A stretch of DNA of 64,000 bases from Galerina marginata (lineage: Eukaryota; Basidiomycota; Agaricomycetes; Agaricales; Galerinaceae): positions 496,001-560,000 of the forward strand of contig JAECYW010000011.1 of assembly GCA_023014335.1 (NCBI GenBank). Direction: 5' to 3'. The translations under genes and the position numbers were made by a program. The notes beneath the pieces are model-generated. The model saw only the letters and a program-made list of their open reading frames with translations. It did no database searches and was not told the DNA's origin. Position 1 is the stretch's first letter. Each line of letters begins with the position of its first letter. Below, in pieces: positions 1-11,975 of this stretch.

Positions 1-338
1 GTATCAGTGGTCGCAGAAGGGGAATAGGTATTGAATTGTCCTTGTAATACAAGTGTAGACGAACAGTAGGAGATGAAAGTTGCCCTCCCGCAATCTATCG
101 TCCAGTTGAAGCGTGCTGGATGTGGGGTCAAACGATCTTGAAAAACCGATTCCATCGATCGACCCTGGTACACCGTAGGCGTATGTGACAGCGCGTGAGA
201 TTATGTGGCGGGCTCCAATAATAAATCACGTCTATCGCATGGGAAGGGCAGGCAAGAATAAGACTTTCGATTTCGAAAGTCGAGATTCTGAGTTATATAC
301 ATAGAGAGTGGTTTCCAGACACCCTGAGTCGAAATCGA
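1..338. other. left-edge intergenic sequence
   Basis: Downstream flank of the Sec2-like gene. I see no convincing coding sequence, RNA gene or repeat here. The opposite neighbour lies outside the window. Confidence 0.4.
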
Positions 339-2022
339 TCACCGAATACCAGCGTAACCGGCTGTCGCGGCCATCGAAGGCGGTGCAGAACGACGCTCTG
401 GTGACGTTGACTTTGCCTTTGATGGAACGTCAGCCCATGGCGACGATTCCATGAACAAGTCGTCCTGAGCCTGCGAGGTAGGAGGTATATCAGCCAGACG
501 GAATCGAGGAGTGGGCTGGGATTCTTCCTCAGGCGAGATTACGGTTGGAGAGAGGAAGACGTCATCGCCTGTGCTGGATCCACTTCGCGGTGATTCATCG
601 ACATCGTAGTATGATGATCCGTCAGGAGAGGGAGATGGTGGCACCGGAGGGTAGGGTGAAGCTAGGTTGAGAGATTGTGGACGAGACTTGATGGCGATTT
701 CCGAGGACGACCGTGAATGGGTACGGGAGAAACTTGATGATGAAGGGTCGGCCGATTTCTGAGGTTGTGGGGAGGCAAGTAGGCCTGATTCGCGGAGATG
801 GGTATTCTCGCCGTCAACAAGGCGAAGAGCACTCCGTAGAGCTTCTTTCTCGAGTTTCAGCTCTTTGAGTTCTTCTTCCGTTTCCGCTCGCATTTTTCTT
901 TCATCTGCAACCATTTTATTCGCCTATAATTGATAAAAGAGTTAGTACACTGTAAATTAAGAGGGAGAAAGACGCACTTCTTCAAATAGGGCCTGCGAAA
1001 GTGACTCCAACTCATTTTCCAGTGCAGTCTTTTCTTCTGCAATCGACTTTCTTGCTGCTCGTTCCTTCTCTAGCTCCACCGTCAAGTCCTCCAGTTCCTT
1101 CGACCTTACTGACGACAATGAAGGCATAGAAGGAGAGTTCAGATGGTGGGGCTGCGCTCCGGGTATGTGTGGACTTGCCGCCTGTGAAGAGTTCCCAGAA
1201 GGCGTTTCAGGTCGACTAGCAGGCCTCGTGTTGGTAGTACTGGGATTGTTGAAGCGAAATTTGAAAAAGCGATTATCCTGCGTGGATGTCGGTGTGCTCG
1301 CAGAAGGCGGCGGAGATGGATCAGCTGAAAGAGATGCGTACTCCACGGACTGGGAACGTTCTAATGACGCCCTCGGGTTTTTGACGTCCCCATCTCGACC
1401 GCTAGTTCGACGCCAACCGACGTCCTTTGACTGTCCAGTGGTATCTCTTTTCAGAGCGTCTTCCAGCATTTCGTTATTGGCAATTACGAGTTGCAAGTTT
1501 GATTTGGCGACGTTTAGTTGCACTTCGAGATCAGCCTGGTTTTTATAAGCCTCGCTCAGCAAAGCAGACTGTTGATCACGAGAGATATCAGAGACATCGA
1601 TTAGCGTTCCGTTCCGAGATTTTATGGACAATCCTCACCAGTTCAGACACACGGTTTATCACCATATTCAGAGCATACCTCAAGTCATCTTCCTGGCCAT
1701 CCGAATGCACTCGTCGCGCGTCGTGCAGCTCCTCCTCAATCTTGAGAAATATAGGGTTTGATGATGATCTTTGTTGTGTGGCGTTCAGGTGTAGACTATC
1801 AGACCGGCGAGGTATTCCATTGGCGCTTTGTTTTGGGAGTTGTGAAGGAAAATGAAGCATTAGAACCCCACAGAAACTGACTGAACCGTGGACGTTGGAA
1901 AGCAGGAACAAGGGCAGGCGTGACTGTGGCTGTGACGATCTCCTGAATTTTGGAACTGCTTCATTTGGCGATCTTTCCCGCGCCTTGTTACCCGCCCAGT
2001 TGCTCTCAACTCTCCTTGTCAT
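339..2022 (-). CDS. Sec2/Rabin8-type Rab guanine nucleotide exchange factor
   Basis: Three exons on the minus strand: 2022-1639, 1568-978, 923-339; about 519 aa. Introns are 70 nt and 54 nt, GT...AG, and both keep frame. The second junction joins ...SQALFEE to ANKMVADERK..., rebuilding the heptad-rich coiled coil (about residues 285-373) that forms the Sec2 GEF domain. The rest is Ser/Pro-rich and looks disordered. Family knowledge: Sec2p activates the Rab Sec4 on secretory vesicles for polarised exocytosis at hyphal tips; that role here is inference. The start is uncertain: Met1 (2022) gives a 54-residue extension before a second Met at 1860. The protein is shorter than yeast Sec2, mainly in its C-terminal region. 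Confidence 0.85.
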
Positions 2023-2910
2023 GATATTCCACAGCTATCATTGTGTTTATCCCGCTGGATTGAATCCACGACTTTGTCGTCCTCCCAGGAATTTTGGGAA
2101 GACATACCGTCGTTGGAGAGTCATAATAAGTCCTTCAAGTTTCCAACTCCTTCTCTTTGGGTCACCTACCTCGGCTATATTCCCAGTATTTGCGGAGAAC
2201 TTGGGGACAACCTTGGCATTATCTGCGCCTCTACGTTACTTAAAGTATTGCTATACTTAGTAGCATATTTCTGGGGTGCTACAGGCGAACAGGCCCCTTT
2301 CTCATCCCCAATCTTTCGCGCTGTTCAACTGTCGACCAACGGCCTCGTTCTACCAAAACTGCTTTTTCAGGAGAATCTCTGGAGTGCAAGCCCCCATGAT
2401 ACAATGTTATGGACCAGTGAAATATTTTAGGGTACATATACTGTAACGTCGTCCTCTAAACTCAAGAGCTTCAACCACTACCGACTCGCAGGCACGAACA
2501 TCAACTGAAACCTGGCATCTACGTCTTCGGCTGGGTGCAGGTTCTGTGCTTCCATCTCTATTATTTCTAGAAGTTCTTATCTCTCCAAGGGTTGTCTCTA
2601 TCTGGGACAAGGGTACCATATACCACGACACTTGTCAACGTCACAAAGACCAATCCTAAGCTAAGTAGTAATAAACGGCAATCGGAGTCAATCTATATAA
2701 CCCATCGTCCCGCTCCTCGCACTGCTCCAAGAGCAGTGGATTGCTAGGTCTTCCTTGTTTCAAGCGCTTGCAGATTCAATATAACGGCCATAATATTTAC
2801 ACGCTCATCTCTCCCACCGAGCGGCCTTCGATATTCTCTTCCTACCCTTTCTACTCATGCGAATGTGAGTACCAGGATGGTTGAGTTCTTCAGCATTATC
2901 CCCATGGACA
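2023..2910. other. intergenic, no supported gene
   Basis: Open frames exist on the plus strand (2041-2430), but they overlap the 5' end of the Sec2-like gene, have no recognisable domain and no splice-consistent extension. A TATA-like ctatataa at about 2692 could serve the small downstream gene. Nothing else supported. Confidence 0.3.
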
Positions 2911-3304
2911 ATGCCTCGAGTCGAAGATCTGCACCTTCGTCTCGAAGCCCAGCAAACTTGGTTTTCAATCCTCAACAACCCTCATCGAAGCTCATACCCC
3001 ACTTGTGGTGTCTTACGGTTGTTCATCTTGATCTTTATCGTCGGGTCAATCAATTATTGGTTTTGTCGACCGACAAGCGCATACGAGGTGCAATACATCG
3101 ACGCATGTATCTCTAATATTGAAACAGGATAGACATCAAAATGTCCTCTGGAGATCCAGGTTCACCAATGTACTCAAAAAGCTGGCCACAAGGTTGAGCA
3201 TCTCCAGAAAAATATCGGGGACGATCTGGGGAGTGTCAATGGGGAGTTGCATGGATTCCGAGAGCTCTAACTCGTTTGCATTTAACTGTCACCATTGCGC
3301 TTAG
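2911..3304 (+). CDS. hypothetical small membrane-like protein (doubtful)
   Basis: Possible two-exon gene: 2911-3087 and 3128-3304, 117 aa. Both exons are exactly 59 codons and the putative intron (GTGCAA...ACAG, 40 nt) contains ctaat as branch site, but it is shorter than all other introns in the window. The first exon starts ATGCCTCGAGTCG and encodes one hydrophobic stretch (GVLRLFILIFIVGSINYWF, about residues 33-51) that could be a membrane anchor. The second exon is Arg/Ser-rich with no recognisable domain. A different frame just before 3265 also reads like a charged helix, so this may be a decayed gene. No function is assigned. Confidence 0.25.
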
Positions 3305-3524
3305 TTTGGTCGAGTCTACTCTGGTGTGCCTATCCTTCACTAGCTCAAAATCAATAACTTTAGGCAGCCTTCCTCTTCTCAGCTCGAAAACTCTCAACTG
3401 ACACTATTAACCATACCACCGAACTGATACTATTTCTCGAAATTCTATTGTACAACTTGTAAGTGTTCCGATTCTGATTCCCTGCATCAGGCGCGCTCAG
3501 TGGACACGCTAAAAAAGGACTGGT

Positions 3525-4946
3525 TTAATATGCGCTTCCTTGGCCTCTGTGACCATTCGGGAATATTTCCTTGTACAATTCTGGGTAATGAATTTTACCA
3601 GCGTCCGGGTGACTCCTGAAAAAACATTTTCATAAGAAATCCAGAATATGAATGATTATCATACTTGACCCGTCCAATTAAATTGACCCTTCCGGATGGT
3701 TCGCGATCGAACTCGGTGAAATTGACAGCTGGTGAAGCGTACTCGTAAGAGTAATAATATTCACAGTACAAAATAGACCCACAGTCTGTTGCCACGACGT
3801 TTCCTCGGTTGGCTTTGAAAGCTAAAATTTCTGGGGGGACTGAACCGAACAGTGAAAGGATCAGAATTGGTCTTATTTTTCGTTCAGAATCTTACATGTG
3901 AGGATGTGTTCCGAGAGTTTGACGTGCAGCCCAATATTTTGGAAGAAAGGAACTGAGTATCGAGGCGTGGCCCCCTTAGGGGAAAGAACCCTGTGTGAGG
4001 TCGCTCGCGCCAGGCCACCAGTAACGAATTCCAGTGCTAAGGACTTGTTTAACACTGAGCCAATTAGTTGGAATTTTCGAACCCTTCACCTTTTCCAAGA
4101 TTAATGACAAATGTACCAGGAATAGGAGGAGCATCGATCCACTGTCCTGAAAGGTTCTGAACTTGTAGTCCACGGTGCGAAGAAGCTTGTAACAACTATT
4201 GATTTTTTATTGGCCATGGAAAACAGCGATGGTAGCTCGTTGACTCACAAATGTCAGGAATCCCGCGTCATAGTGTGGTCCGACGCCTTGGTCATTGGAT
4301 CCTTCGACCACTGGATACTGGACTATCTTCGACCGATGCTGCATCAATTCTGGGGTGTCGTAAAACTGAGAAAGTCCATCAGGACCAAGGCCAAAGGATT
4401 CAGCTATCAGCGAGCTGAATTTATAGCTGAGCTCTTGAACTTGAATAAGGTAACGTTCCATGACCTCTCTGAAGTCGGGTATAAGCTTCTCGTCGGGCCA
4501 CTGAGTTTTAGGACTGAAGTTATCGATAAATTCGTCAACAGAGCGCTCGTTCGCACCTGGGATGGCCCCCACAGTCTATAATAATCAGGATCTCCTTCCT
4601 TCCATCGACAAACATGTTTCGTAGCTATGTCGAATTGCTCTCGTTGATCGACTGCTCCCTTCGTCAGTTCCGCACCTAATCGTGAATATCCAAGGAAGTG
4701 TTCAGAGTTTTCCATCCGGATCTTATCTTTGGCTTCCTGGGGAAGAGCGAAGAGCTTAGGTATATACGATATTAATTGATTGATGTCCGTTTGCGAAACG
4801 GGGTGATTCGAAAGGTATAGAAATCCAACATTGATCAAAGCATGTCGTAGTTGATCGAGAAATCGAGGTCGCCCATCGGCTGAATCGAGGAGAGAATAGT
4901 CAAGGATAGGAACGGAAGAGAAATCCACGCTTGCTTCTGAGGACAT
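3525..4946 (-). CDS. 2-oxoglutarate/Fe(II)-dependent oxygenase, isopenicillin-N-synthase-like
   Basis: Seven exons: 4946-4557, 4500-4249, 4195-4090, 4036-3896, 3839-3783, 3728-3665, 3615-3525; 366 aa, all junctions in frame, introns 49-56 nt. The N-terminal DIOX_N region begins at VPILDYSLL. The Fe(II) triad is visible: H206-x-D208 in GPHYDAGFLTF and H264 in RATSHRV, followed by the 2OG-binding R275-x-S277 in RYSVPFFQN. Length and domain order match the family. These enzymes couple 2OG decarboxylation to hydroxylation, desaturation or ring closure of a small substrate; the substrate cannot be read from sequence. It lies 218 bp downstream of a co-oriented dehydrogenase, so a shared pathway is possible but only inferred. 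Likely cytosolic; no signal peptide. Confidence 0.92.
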
Positions 4947-5164
4947 GGAGGTTGCAATGTAACCTGTTGTTTCCTGTAAATTGATGACTGAAACCCAACT
5001 AATTGTGTGGGATGAAAGTGAGATGACGCAATTTAGACCACTGCGGAATGGCGTTCCGAGGACCGGATGCTTAAAATAAGTCCAGCCGCCGAGAGATGTT
5101 ATTTACATACATTTTTAATCATTGTTACACCCGCCAGGTATGCATTAATCTTTGAGCCCGAGCC

Positions 5165-6121
5165 TTACAATTTTGCTTTTTCAGTACCACCAGCAAGCGT
5201 CGAGGACATGCCTTTGCTCATTCCATCTCCTGCTGGAGCCGCTGTGGTGCCCGCATCAACAGTCAAGATGGATCCTGTCATCCACCTTGCTTGATCACTG
5301 GCGAGGAATCGTACCGCACAGCCGCAATCCCAGCCATTTCCTTCTGTTTGGAGCAAGCTACGTTTACGACGAGCTTCACGAACATCGTCGGGCATCCCAT
5401 TTCCAGCCATCATGGGGGTATAAAGCATGCCTATTTACATGAATCAGTGAACCAAATCGTTACATCAGAGAATTGGTATGGTACCTGGGCAAACGCAGTT
5501 GACCCTAATCCCACTAGGCGCATGGTGGACGGCCATCGCCCTTGTCATATTGATAACTGCACCTTTACTGGTCGGGTAAAGCAGTAGCGGCGCTCCTCCA
5601 ACCAAACCAGCGACGCTACCAATGTTAACGATGTTCCCGCGTCCAGATATGGGGTGAAGTTCGTTTCGTTCCATTGCAGGCACTGCGTACTTGGCCATGA
5701 GCATCATACTCGTGACGTTGATCTCAAGACCTCTTGCCCATTCCCTAGGATCGACGTCGACAGCAGTGCCTTCCGGTCCTCCGACGCCAACATTGTTGAC
5801 AAGAATGTCGAGGCGACCGAATTTTTTCAAGGTGGTATCAACAGCAAGTTTGCATTGCTGCTCATCTGTGACGTCTATTTGGAGGGCAATTGCCTTCTCT
5901 GGGCCAAACTCATGGGCAATCATAGAAACGGTGACCTTCGCCCATTCCAAATTCATATCGAGGCAGACAACCTGAGCGCCGGCTTCTGCTAAGAGTATTG
6001 ACGCTGCGCGTCCATTTCCAATGCCTGATGCCCTGGAACCAGCTCCAGTAACAATGGCTACTCTGCCATCGAGAGAACGCGTTGGGCGAGGTGGAATAAT
6101 ATCGTGGATCAAAGTAGGCAT
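5165..6121 (-). CDS. classical short-chain dehydrogenase/reductase
   Basis: Two exons: 6121-5485 and 5430-5165, 300 aa. The 54-nt intron splits a Gly codon in ...CVCPG/MLYTP. Classical SDR motifs are all present: nucleotide-binding TGxxxxxxxGIG (residues 25-35), NNVG (109-112), catalytic S169, and Y182-x-x-x-K186 in YPTSKGA. The motif spacing in the cofactor loop is slightly long (TGAGSRASGIG). The family oxidises or reduces alcohols/ketones with NAD(P)H; 3-oxoacyl-ACP-reductase-like is the closest description, substrate unknown. It has the same orientation as the 2OG oxygenase downstream and is divergent from the 13-exon gene upstream, 129 bp away. Confidence 0.93.
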
Positions 6122-6250
6122 GGAGGCGTAAGTACGCTTCGATCATGTCACATGTGCTCACGTGTCGTTCTGTGGCCGAGTCACATATCGGTGCCGGTGG
6201 GGAGTACGTCGCGGCAAGACTGGCAAGCGTTGGCTTAGACACCAACACCA
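6122..6250. promoter_or_regulatory. short bidirectional promoter with two E-box palindromes
   Basis: Only 129 bp separate the start codons of two divergent genes. It holds CACATGTG (6149-6156) and CACGTG (6159-6164), two bHLH-type palindromes 2 bp apart. Function as a shared regulatory site is inference from position and sequence. Confidence 0.4.
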
Positions 6251-8821
6251 ATGTCATTCCGCTCATCTACACCACCAATTTTGCAAGACCCCATTGAAGG
6301 CGGCGACGAAAGCTATGATTGGTACTACGACGAGGGAGCTGGCGGCTACACTTTCACTTCCGGGAAGTTCAAAGGGAAAAGAATACACGAAACGAGTATT
6401 TCTTATCTATCGTGGTGTGATCGGAAGTTCTACAGTAACGTGAGCTCATCAGTTCGTCACATTGTCTGTTGAACTCAAGTCGTGCATGTAGTCCCCGGTC
6501 AAACAAGCACTTCATATATTCTACGATGGGCTGCGGGATTACGCTCGAACGAACTATGGCGATTTCATAGTTCCATTCGGTCGAAAACATAAGGGATCAA
6601 AGATAAGGAAGTGCCGAGATAAACCATGGTTGCTTTGGGCCATGAACGTCACAGGGCTAAGAAGAAAGGTATGCCTTTACTTGATGAACCGGATTTTATA
6701 GTCAACGACCCACATTTCAGTATGATATCTTCTTCATTGCCGTTGAATATTGGCTTGCAAATCCTAACCACCAAGAAGCCCATCGAGACATTGGGGAGCT
6801 ATTGGACGCCTCGAAATACAAAGATGACCTTGATCTGGAACGAGAAGCCGATGGAATTGACGAAGAACCTACCCAATCAGACGAGGATTTTATCGTTCCC
6901 GACGACGACGACGACGCTCAAGACCTGTCAGAAGGTGAAGGTCACAAGACCGTCTCATTACGTTCCAAAAGTATCGGGAGCTTGTCCGGATCTGAAAACG
7001 ATGATGGCTCACCAGCTTCTGGGACTGGCGACCTGTCTGTTCACACCTCAAGATCCACCAGCCCAGTATCCGAACGGCTCAGAAAAAAGCCGAAACAGAC
7101 GGTGATGACAACGAGGAAGAGAAGGGGGAAGAAAGGTACTTCTCGGTATGGATTTCCTATGCTCTGGCACAATCTCGTTCTCACCTTGCCGTGTAAGTCG
7201 TACCAAGAAACCTTTTATCGAAGATGACGACGATGAGAACGGATCGGAAGAATACGAACCGTCTGATAAATCTGAATCGGATCAGGCTCCCGATCAGATT
7301 GACTCTCCTTCTGGTCGTACGGGTCCTATACGCCGACTCAGGTCGAAGCAGAAAGCACATCCTTGCAAGTTTCTACTCCTTTATACTGCGTTCATGTTGT
7401 TGACAACATCGTTTTAGATCCCACATCTCATCGCAAATCTAATATCAAGGTTACCTCGATTGCATCTTTGAGTCACTCGTGGTCAGACTTGCCGTCGCCT
7501 CGACGAAGTAAATGCTCTAGCATCTATATCCGGTGCTAGATCTTCATTAAAACTATATCTTGCTTTCCCAGGTCCTCGGAAGTCTCCTCGAAAAACTGTT
7601 ATTCAATCATCCGACGCGTCCGAAGAGGAGACTGAAGGCGAAGATCAACCTTTCGAGCCGCGTACACCGTCACCTGCAAGTCAGTCCGAATTAACAATAA
7701 CCCGAGTGCTCGTACGAACTGATGTCTCATGCCGTGTAGGGCCAAGTCTATCCACATTTGGAAGCTATGAGCACGGAGAGCAGCGATCAAGCGGATCTAA
7801 TAACCGGATCTCTACTATTCAAGGTACTTGCATCCATATTCGACTGGTAGCTTGTGCTCAGCCCAAACAGATCAGGTAAGGGAGGCAAAGCATAAAGTTA
7901 ACGTCCTTGAGACTCGCCTGATCGCGCAATATCTGGAAAATGCTCAACATCCAGTGGACATTCCCGATAACGTTCAGGAAGCTCTGAATGTCGTTGTAAA
8001 GTACATCAGACAACACCAATCAGTTTTTGATGGAGAAAGTGCGCTGCAAGGTAAGTTGGTCTTCAAGTATGTGCCAGCGGTTGAATTTGCATGTTGACAG
8101 TCTTGCGATAGGACTGTCATCGTTAGATATTTCTCGGTCCCCAAACATGGCCAACATAAGTCCTTCCTTGAGCCGAATTGCACACAATTTATTCAATGAT
8201 AGCGGTCTCAGTGAGTTTTCATATTGTCTGTTGGTTCATGGATGTGCGGTCAACTATGAATCTAGCTCATACGCCCCAGCCTTCTCCCTCAAAGGCGAAG
8301 AAAAGACGTCCCTCAATTGTTAGCATTTCTGAATCCGATGAACCTGGTGAGTTTTCCTGTCTCTATTTCTATAATTGCGCGGTCGACCAAATCCGAAAAG
8401 TATCGCCACAGCCTTCGAAATCGAACTTAACTAGTCCGAAGCGGACAAAGAGGACCCAAGAGCAGTCGCCTCAAAGCCGGAAGCGACGAAGAACCTTATC
8501 GTCAGACGAGTATGTGCCGAGCACCGACGGTGGTGAGTTTTCCGAGGTCTCCTGCTCCACGCCCAATATACGAATGCTTACCGTGCGCTAATCAAGATAA
8601 TGTCGCTTTCTCTGCGACGCTTCGGACACCTACCAGTGCGAAAGCTGGTAATCGTAATTCATTCGCATGATCCCCGCGTCCATGTCGGGTTGAATATCGA
8701 ATATTTAGATACTTCCCTCGGCACACGGACAGCAAGCCAAGAGACCGAGCCAGGTGGTTCTCGTCCTCGCCCGTATGTCTTGCTGACGCCCCGTTCTCGA
8801 CGCATTTCAGGCGTCGAGTAG
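6251..8821 (+). CDS. 13-exon acidic/Ser-rich nuclear-type protein, function unknown
   Basis: Exons: 6251-6439, 6492-6668, 6721-7145, 7198-7364, 7418-7507, 7572-7679, 7740-7823, 7871-8050, 8112-8210, 8266-8346, 8401-8532, 8597-8647, 8709-8821; 631 aa. Every exon keeps frame and introns are 47-64 nt. The intron at 7365-7417 has a GC donor (GCAAGT) and TAG acceptor. The first about 150 residues look folded: GKFKGKRIHE followed by YLSWCDRKFY recalls the short F..GKYKG...YL.W motif of DUF3820-like domains, then a Trp/Tyr-rich part (PWLLWAMN, IFFIAVEYWL). The remainder is disordered with acidic runs (DDDDD), Ser-Pro sites and KKRR/RKRRR basic clusters that look like nuclear localisation signals, plus one helical stretch (about residues 415-470). 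I do not recognise the family; a chromatin or transcription role would be a guess. Confidence 0.8.
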
Positions 8822-9650
8822 GTGCATGGCCACTTCTGAGAGCTTCTCATTCTGCCATGTTGCCTGTCCTATGCTAGTTCTGGATTATCGTGTTATAAAT
8901 CGAGAAGAGTGAGGGTTGCATTCCGCTCATGAGCTCGTTGTATTTTTTATTGATATTTGAATGTTTGAATTGAAATGCTTATTTGTATGTATGCACCGTA
9001 GAGTAGATTGTATGGTTATGCCAACCGTTTGAAATTCAGTGTTCCTCCCTTGTCTTCAGAGGCATATCGGAAGAAAAAGTGAGTGAAACGACGAACTTCA
9101 GACCTTTCGCAATGCTGAAGAGATCACCGTCCATTGGAATCTAACCATTTGAAGGGAACGGAGTCAAAGGCTCTATATTGGGGAATTATTTCCCTATTTG
9201 GGATCACGCAGCCTAGCTGTGTCACTGAGGTGATAGCGTTTGAGGGTACACAGGAGATTGACTGGTCGCTGATGCGTCGAACTTTGGAAAAACTTCAAAT
9301 CTACGCAGACTCGATGAATTGTCCAATCGAAAAGGAATATATTTAGCTATGAATACTGATACCGTATCTTATGAAGTATATGATCTATATAGTATCATGT
9401 TTTCCGAGCGTTATTAGTGATGTCCGCCAGACAGGCAGCTTAAGTATTTTAAAATTATCTCCTACGGTATTTAACAAGCTCCTACGCTGGAGTAAATCTG
9501 CTTGCCATAAAATCAATGGCACTGATTTCGACATTTTCAGCAGTCTCGCGGAGTTTGTCTCGAGAATTTAACCTGGAATTAGAGGAACATTAGCATCCAT
9601 CGGTGATATCCGGTCATCGAAAGGTGTATTAACATCACGACTTGAAACGC

Positions 9651-9954
9651 AGTGTTAGAATGGATACTAAAGGAGCTAGGACAGGAGACGTACGCATTGT
9701 TAGAATGTTGACTGGGTCAAGAGTCAGATGCATGGACAGCCTTAAGACGAGATGGACGGGCATTAGCACATTCGTTATGTGAGGCTAGCGAAGGAGGGGT
9801 TACCCTAAGAGAACGTTTTGTGATTCAGCCAAAAGCAGGGCCAAATGGGCAGCTTGAAGAGCGGTTAAAAGAATTCCTCTTGTCGCAACAAATACGAGGA
9901 GTCTTCGAAGAACAGCCATCATTCCAGGACTTCATATCGGTTCCAATAAAGTAA
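9651..9954 (+). pseudogene. stop-interrupted coding relic, family unknown
   Basis: One frame reads about 100 codons with protein-like composition (contains RRDGRALAHSL, VTLRERFVIQP, LEERLKEFLLSQQIRGVFEE) and ends at TAA 9952-9954. It is broken by a single TGA near 9710, where the context suggests a former Trp codon. An upstream stop closes the frame at about 9640. It may be the last exon of a decayed gene. No family recognised. Confidence 0.35.
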
Positions 9955-11830
9955 GAATCAATACTTCGAAAGGCGAGCCGATACAGAATCCTTCTCACCT
10001 AAACGCGTTTGCTTTTAAATTTTGTAACGTCAGAGAAAACGCACAGGTAACCAATAAATCGGTAACCAGTGCCAGGACGTGAAATTCGATGACACCATTC
10101 TGGAATACAAAATTGACGAGTCAAGCTTCAATATTAATACCTGTTTTTGCCTGGATGCTCACCTCGCGCGCTATCGGTGAGGGCGTAATTAAAGAATCTG
10201 GATGAGACTTCTTAGCATTAATTGCAACGGTATGAAAAAACCTGATATACAAGCGTTGAGAACTACAATCATTGAGAAAGTCAGTGATGTTAGCCTTCAA
10301 CCGTAATTATGGTTAGAGCCAACCTAGCATTGCTGTCGACAAAGCGACCTGTTCAGTAGATCGCGGATGAGTTAGGCCAAGCTTCCAGTCGTAAACAGAA
10401 GGCTCACCAACAGACCCGGAATCCAGTAGCTCTTGGTAACTTAAGTTTTTAAATAATTTCGAGACACCTTGCCTATAATTTATCAGTGACTCACGAGAGA
10501 ACAATCGCCACGCGAAAAATATATGAACTCTACAAAAACGTTTAAGTTTATGAATATGCCCCGTAAAGCCTGGGCGGCTTACAAAAGAAAAATGACGCCA
10601 GTCATAGAATAAACGAGCCTGGAATGAAAAGGTGAGCTGTCTGCGAAAGCAGGTCATCAGATTTTATACTTTGTGTAAACATCTTTCAGCGCCGTGAGGT
10701 CTCTAGATTGTCCGACCTGTATATCAGTTAATGATCAGCCCGAGCCTGTTCAGCAGCGGCAAATTCTGCACAAACTATATAGTGGTGGACGAGGAGGACT
10801 TTAGACAAGCTGGAGGCGAGCCCGATGAGCCTGGTTATTAATCAATCGTTTTTGTATGGGCGGTCAACAAATCGAGCGAATTATAAATGAAAGAATACTA
10901 ACATTGACGTTGAAACCTTGGAAAATTGAAATGAGTTTTATCAAGGTGAGGATGACGCGGATTCTCTTGCGTACGAGGAGTCTGAGTGCCCATCGGTCTG
11001 AGTTTCTCTCAAAGTATTTCCATGCCATCGTCACTGTAATTCCAAAAAGGCTGTTGAAATCGTCCCTTTGGTATCTCAGCTGCCTTGCGTGGAAAGGTTG
11101 ACTCACAATGTGGAAACGAAAGAACCTATTTCAACTGGAGATTAATTTACGAGACGCACAAGAAAATGAGTGTCCCGCACCATACAGTAGGCCCATGGCG
11201 GAAGTAGAAACTCCATTGTCCATCGGCGTAATCGCATTAGACATGTTCATGAATTCAGATTATTCAAGACTATAGAACCTCGAGTAAACCTATGAAAGGT
11301 CTAAATGTGTGCCAGTGCGAAGGGAAATGATAGGAATCAATCTCCAGTCGAACTCGATTATATATCGTGTGTAGGATTTGGGATGAACGAAAACTTTCCC
11401 TCCGACGATGGCGGGGCTCGACCATGATGCACACCACGTTCCAGCTTCGAACGTTATTCTAGGTAGCGTTCACTCCCAGTGCTCCACTTTTCTCACTATG
11501 GTTGCTAAATATGTTTGAGAGAACCTGTATTTCCGGCGCACAGAGATCAGCTGTTATCCTGATTGAAGCGATATCGCTAAAACCTTTTCTATTTATATTT
11601 CAGCCTCCGGTTTCGATCCGCTGCCAATGATGAGTTTGGCATATTCTTTAAAATATAGGCATTGCGCAGCCTAATGCTTCAAGGCTTTAGCCACAGTCAC
11701 TAGATCGAACCCGTTGTTATCGCGGCAGACTGATAAAATTGTCAGACTTACGTCTGATTGAGCTTTCATGCTGGTCCAGAGAATCAGCTTCGCGTTTTTC
11801 TTCCTTCTGCATGAAAAAAAAAGACGCAGT

Positions 11831-11975
11831 TATCAAGATCAGCAATATACTTCGTCTCCCGCTGCTTTATTCCGGCACCATGTACAGACAGGAATGAAGC
11901 ATTGAGACGGCCAAAAATGTCGAGAAGGCCTAGTTTTCCGGGTAAGAACCTGGATTAATTAACGAGTGTAAAGAG
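11831..11975 (-). pseudogene. flavin monooxygenase fragment 1
   Basis: About 145 bp match exon 8 and its preceding intron end in the intact FMO (39009-39129): the words for the ...ETKYIAEL segment and ...INASFP are recognisable (agcaatatacttcgtctccc, gaagcattgaga, gtaagaacct). It is diverged, with indels and no surrounding gene. It is one of three short dispersed fragments of the same exon, the others being at 14855 and 28220. Confidence 0.55.

Noticed and set aside
2041..2430. 129-codon plus-strand frame
   Set aside because: Starts beside the 5' end of the Sec2-like gene, has no domain or splice-consistent extension and no second line of evidence.
4207..4572. Separate 121-aa protein starting MGAIPGANER
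   Set aside because: Its first 19 residues are translated intron (4556-4501). Splicing to the upstream exon restores LWGPSQ-WPDEK of the 2OG oxygenase, so it is an internal exon, not a gene.
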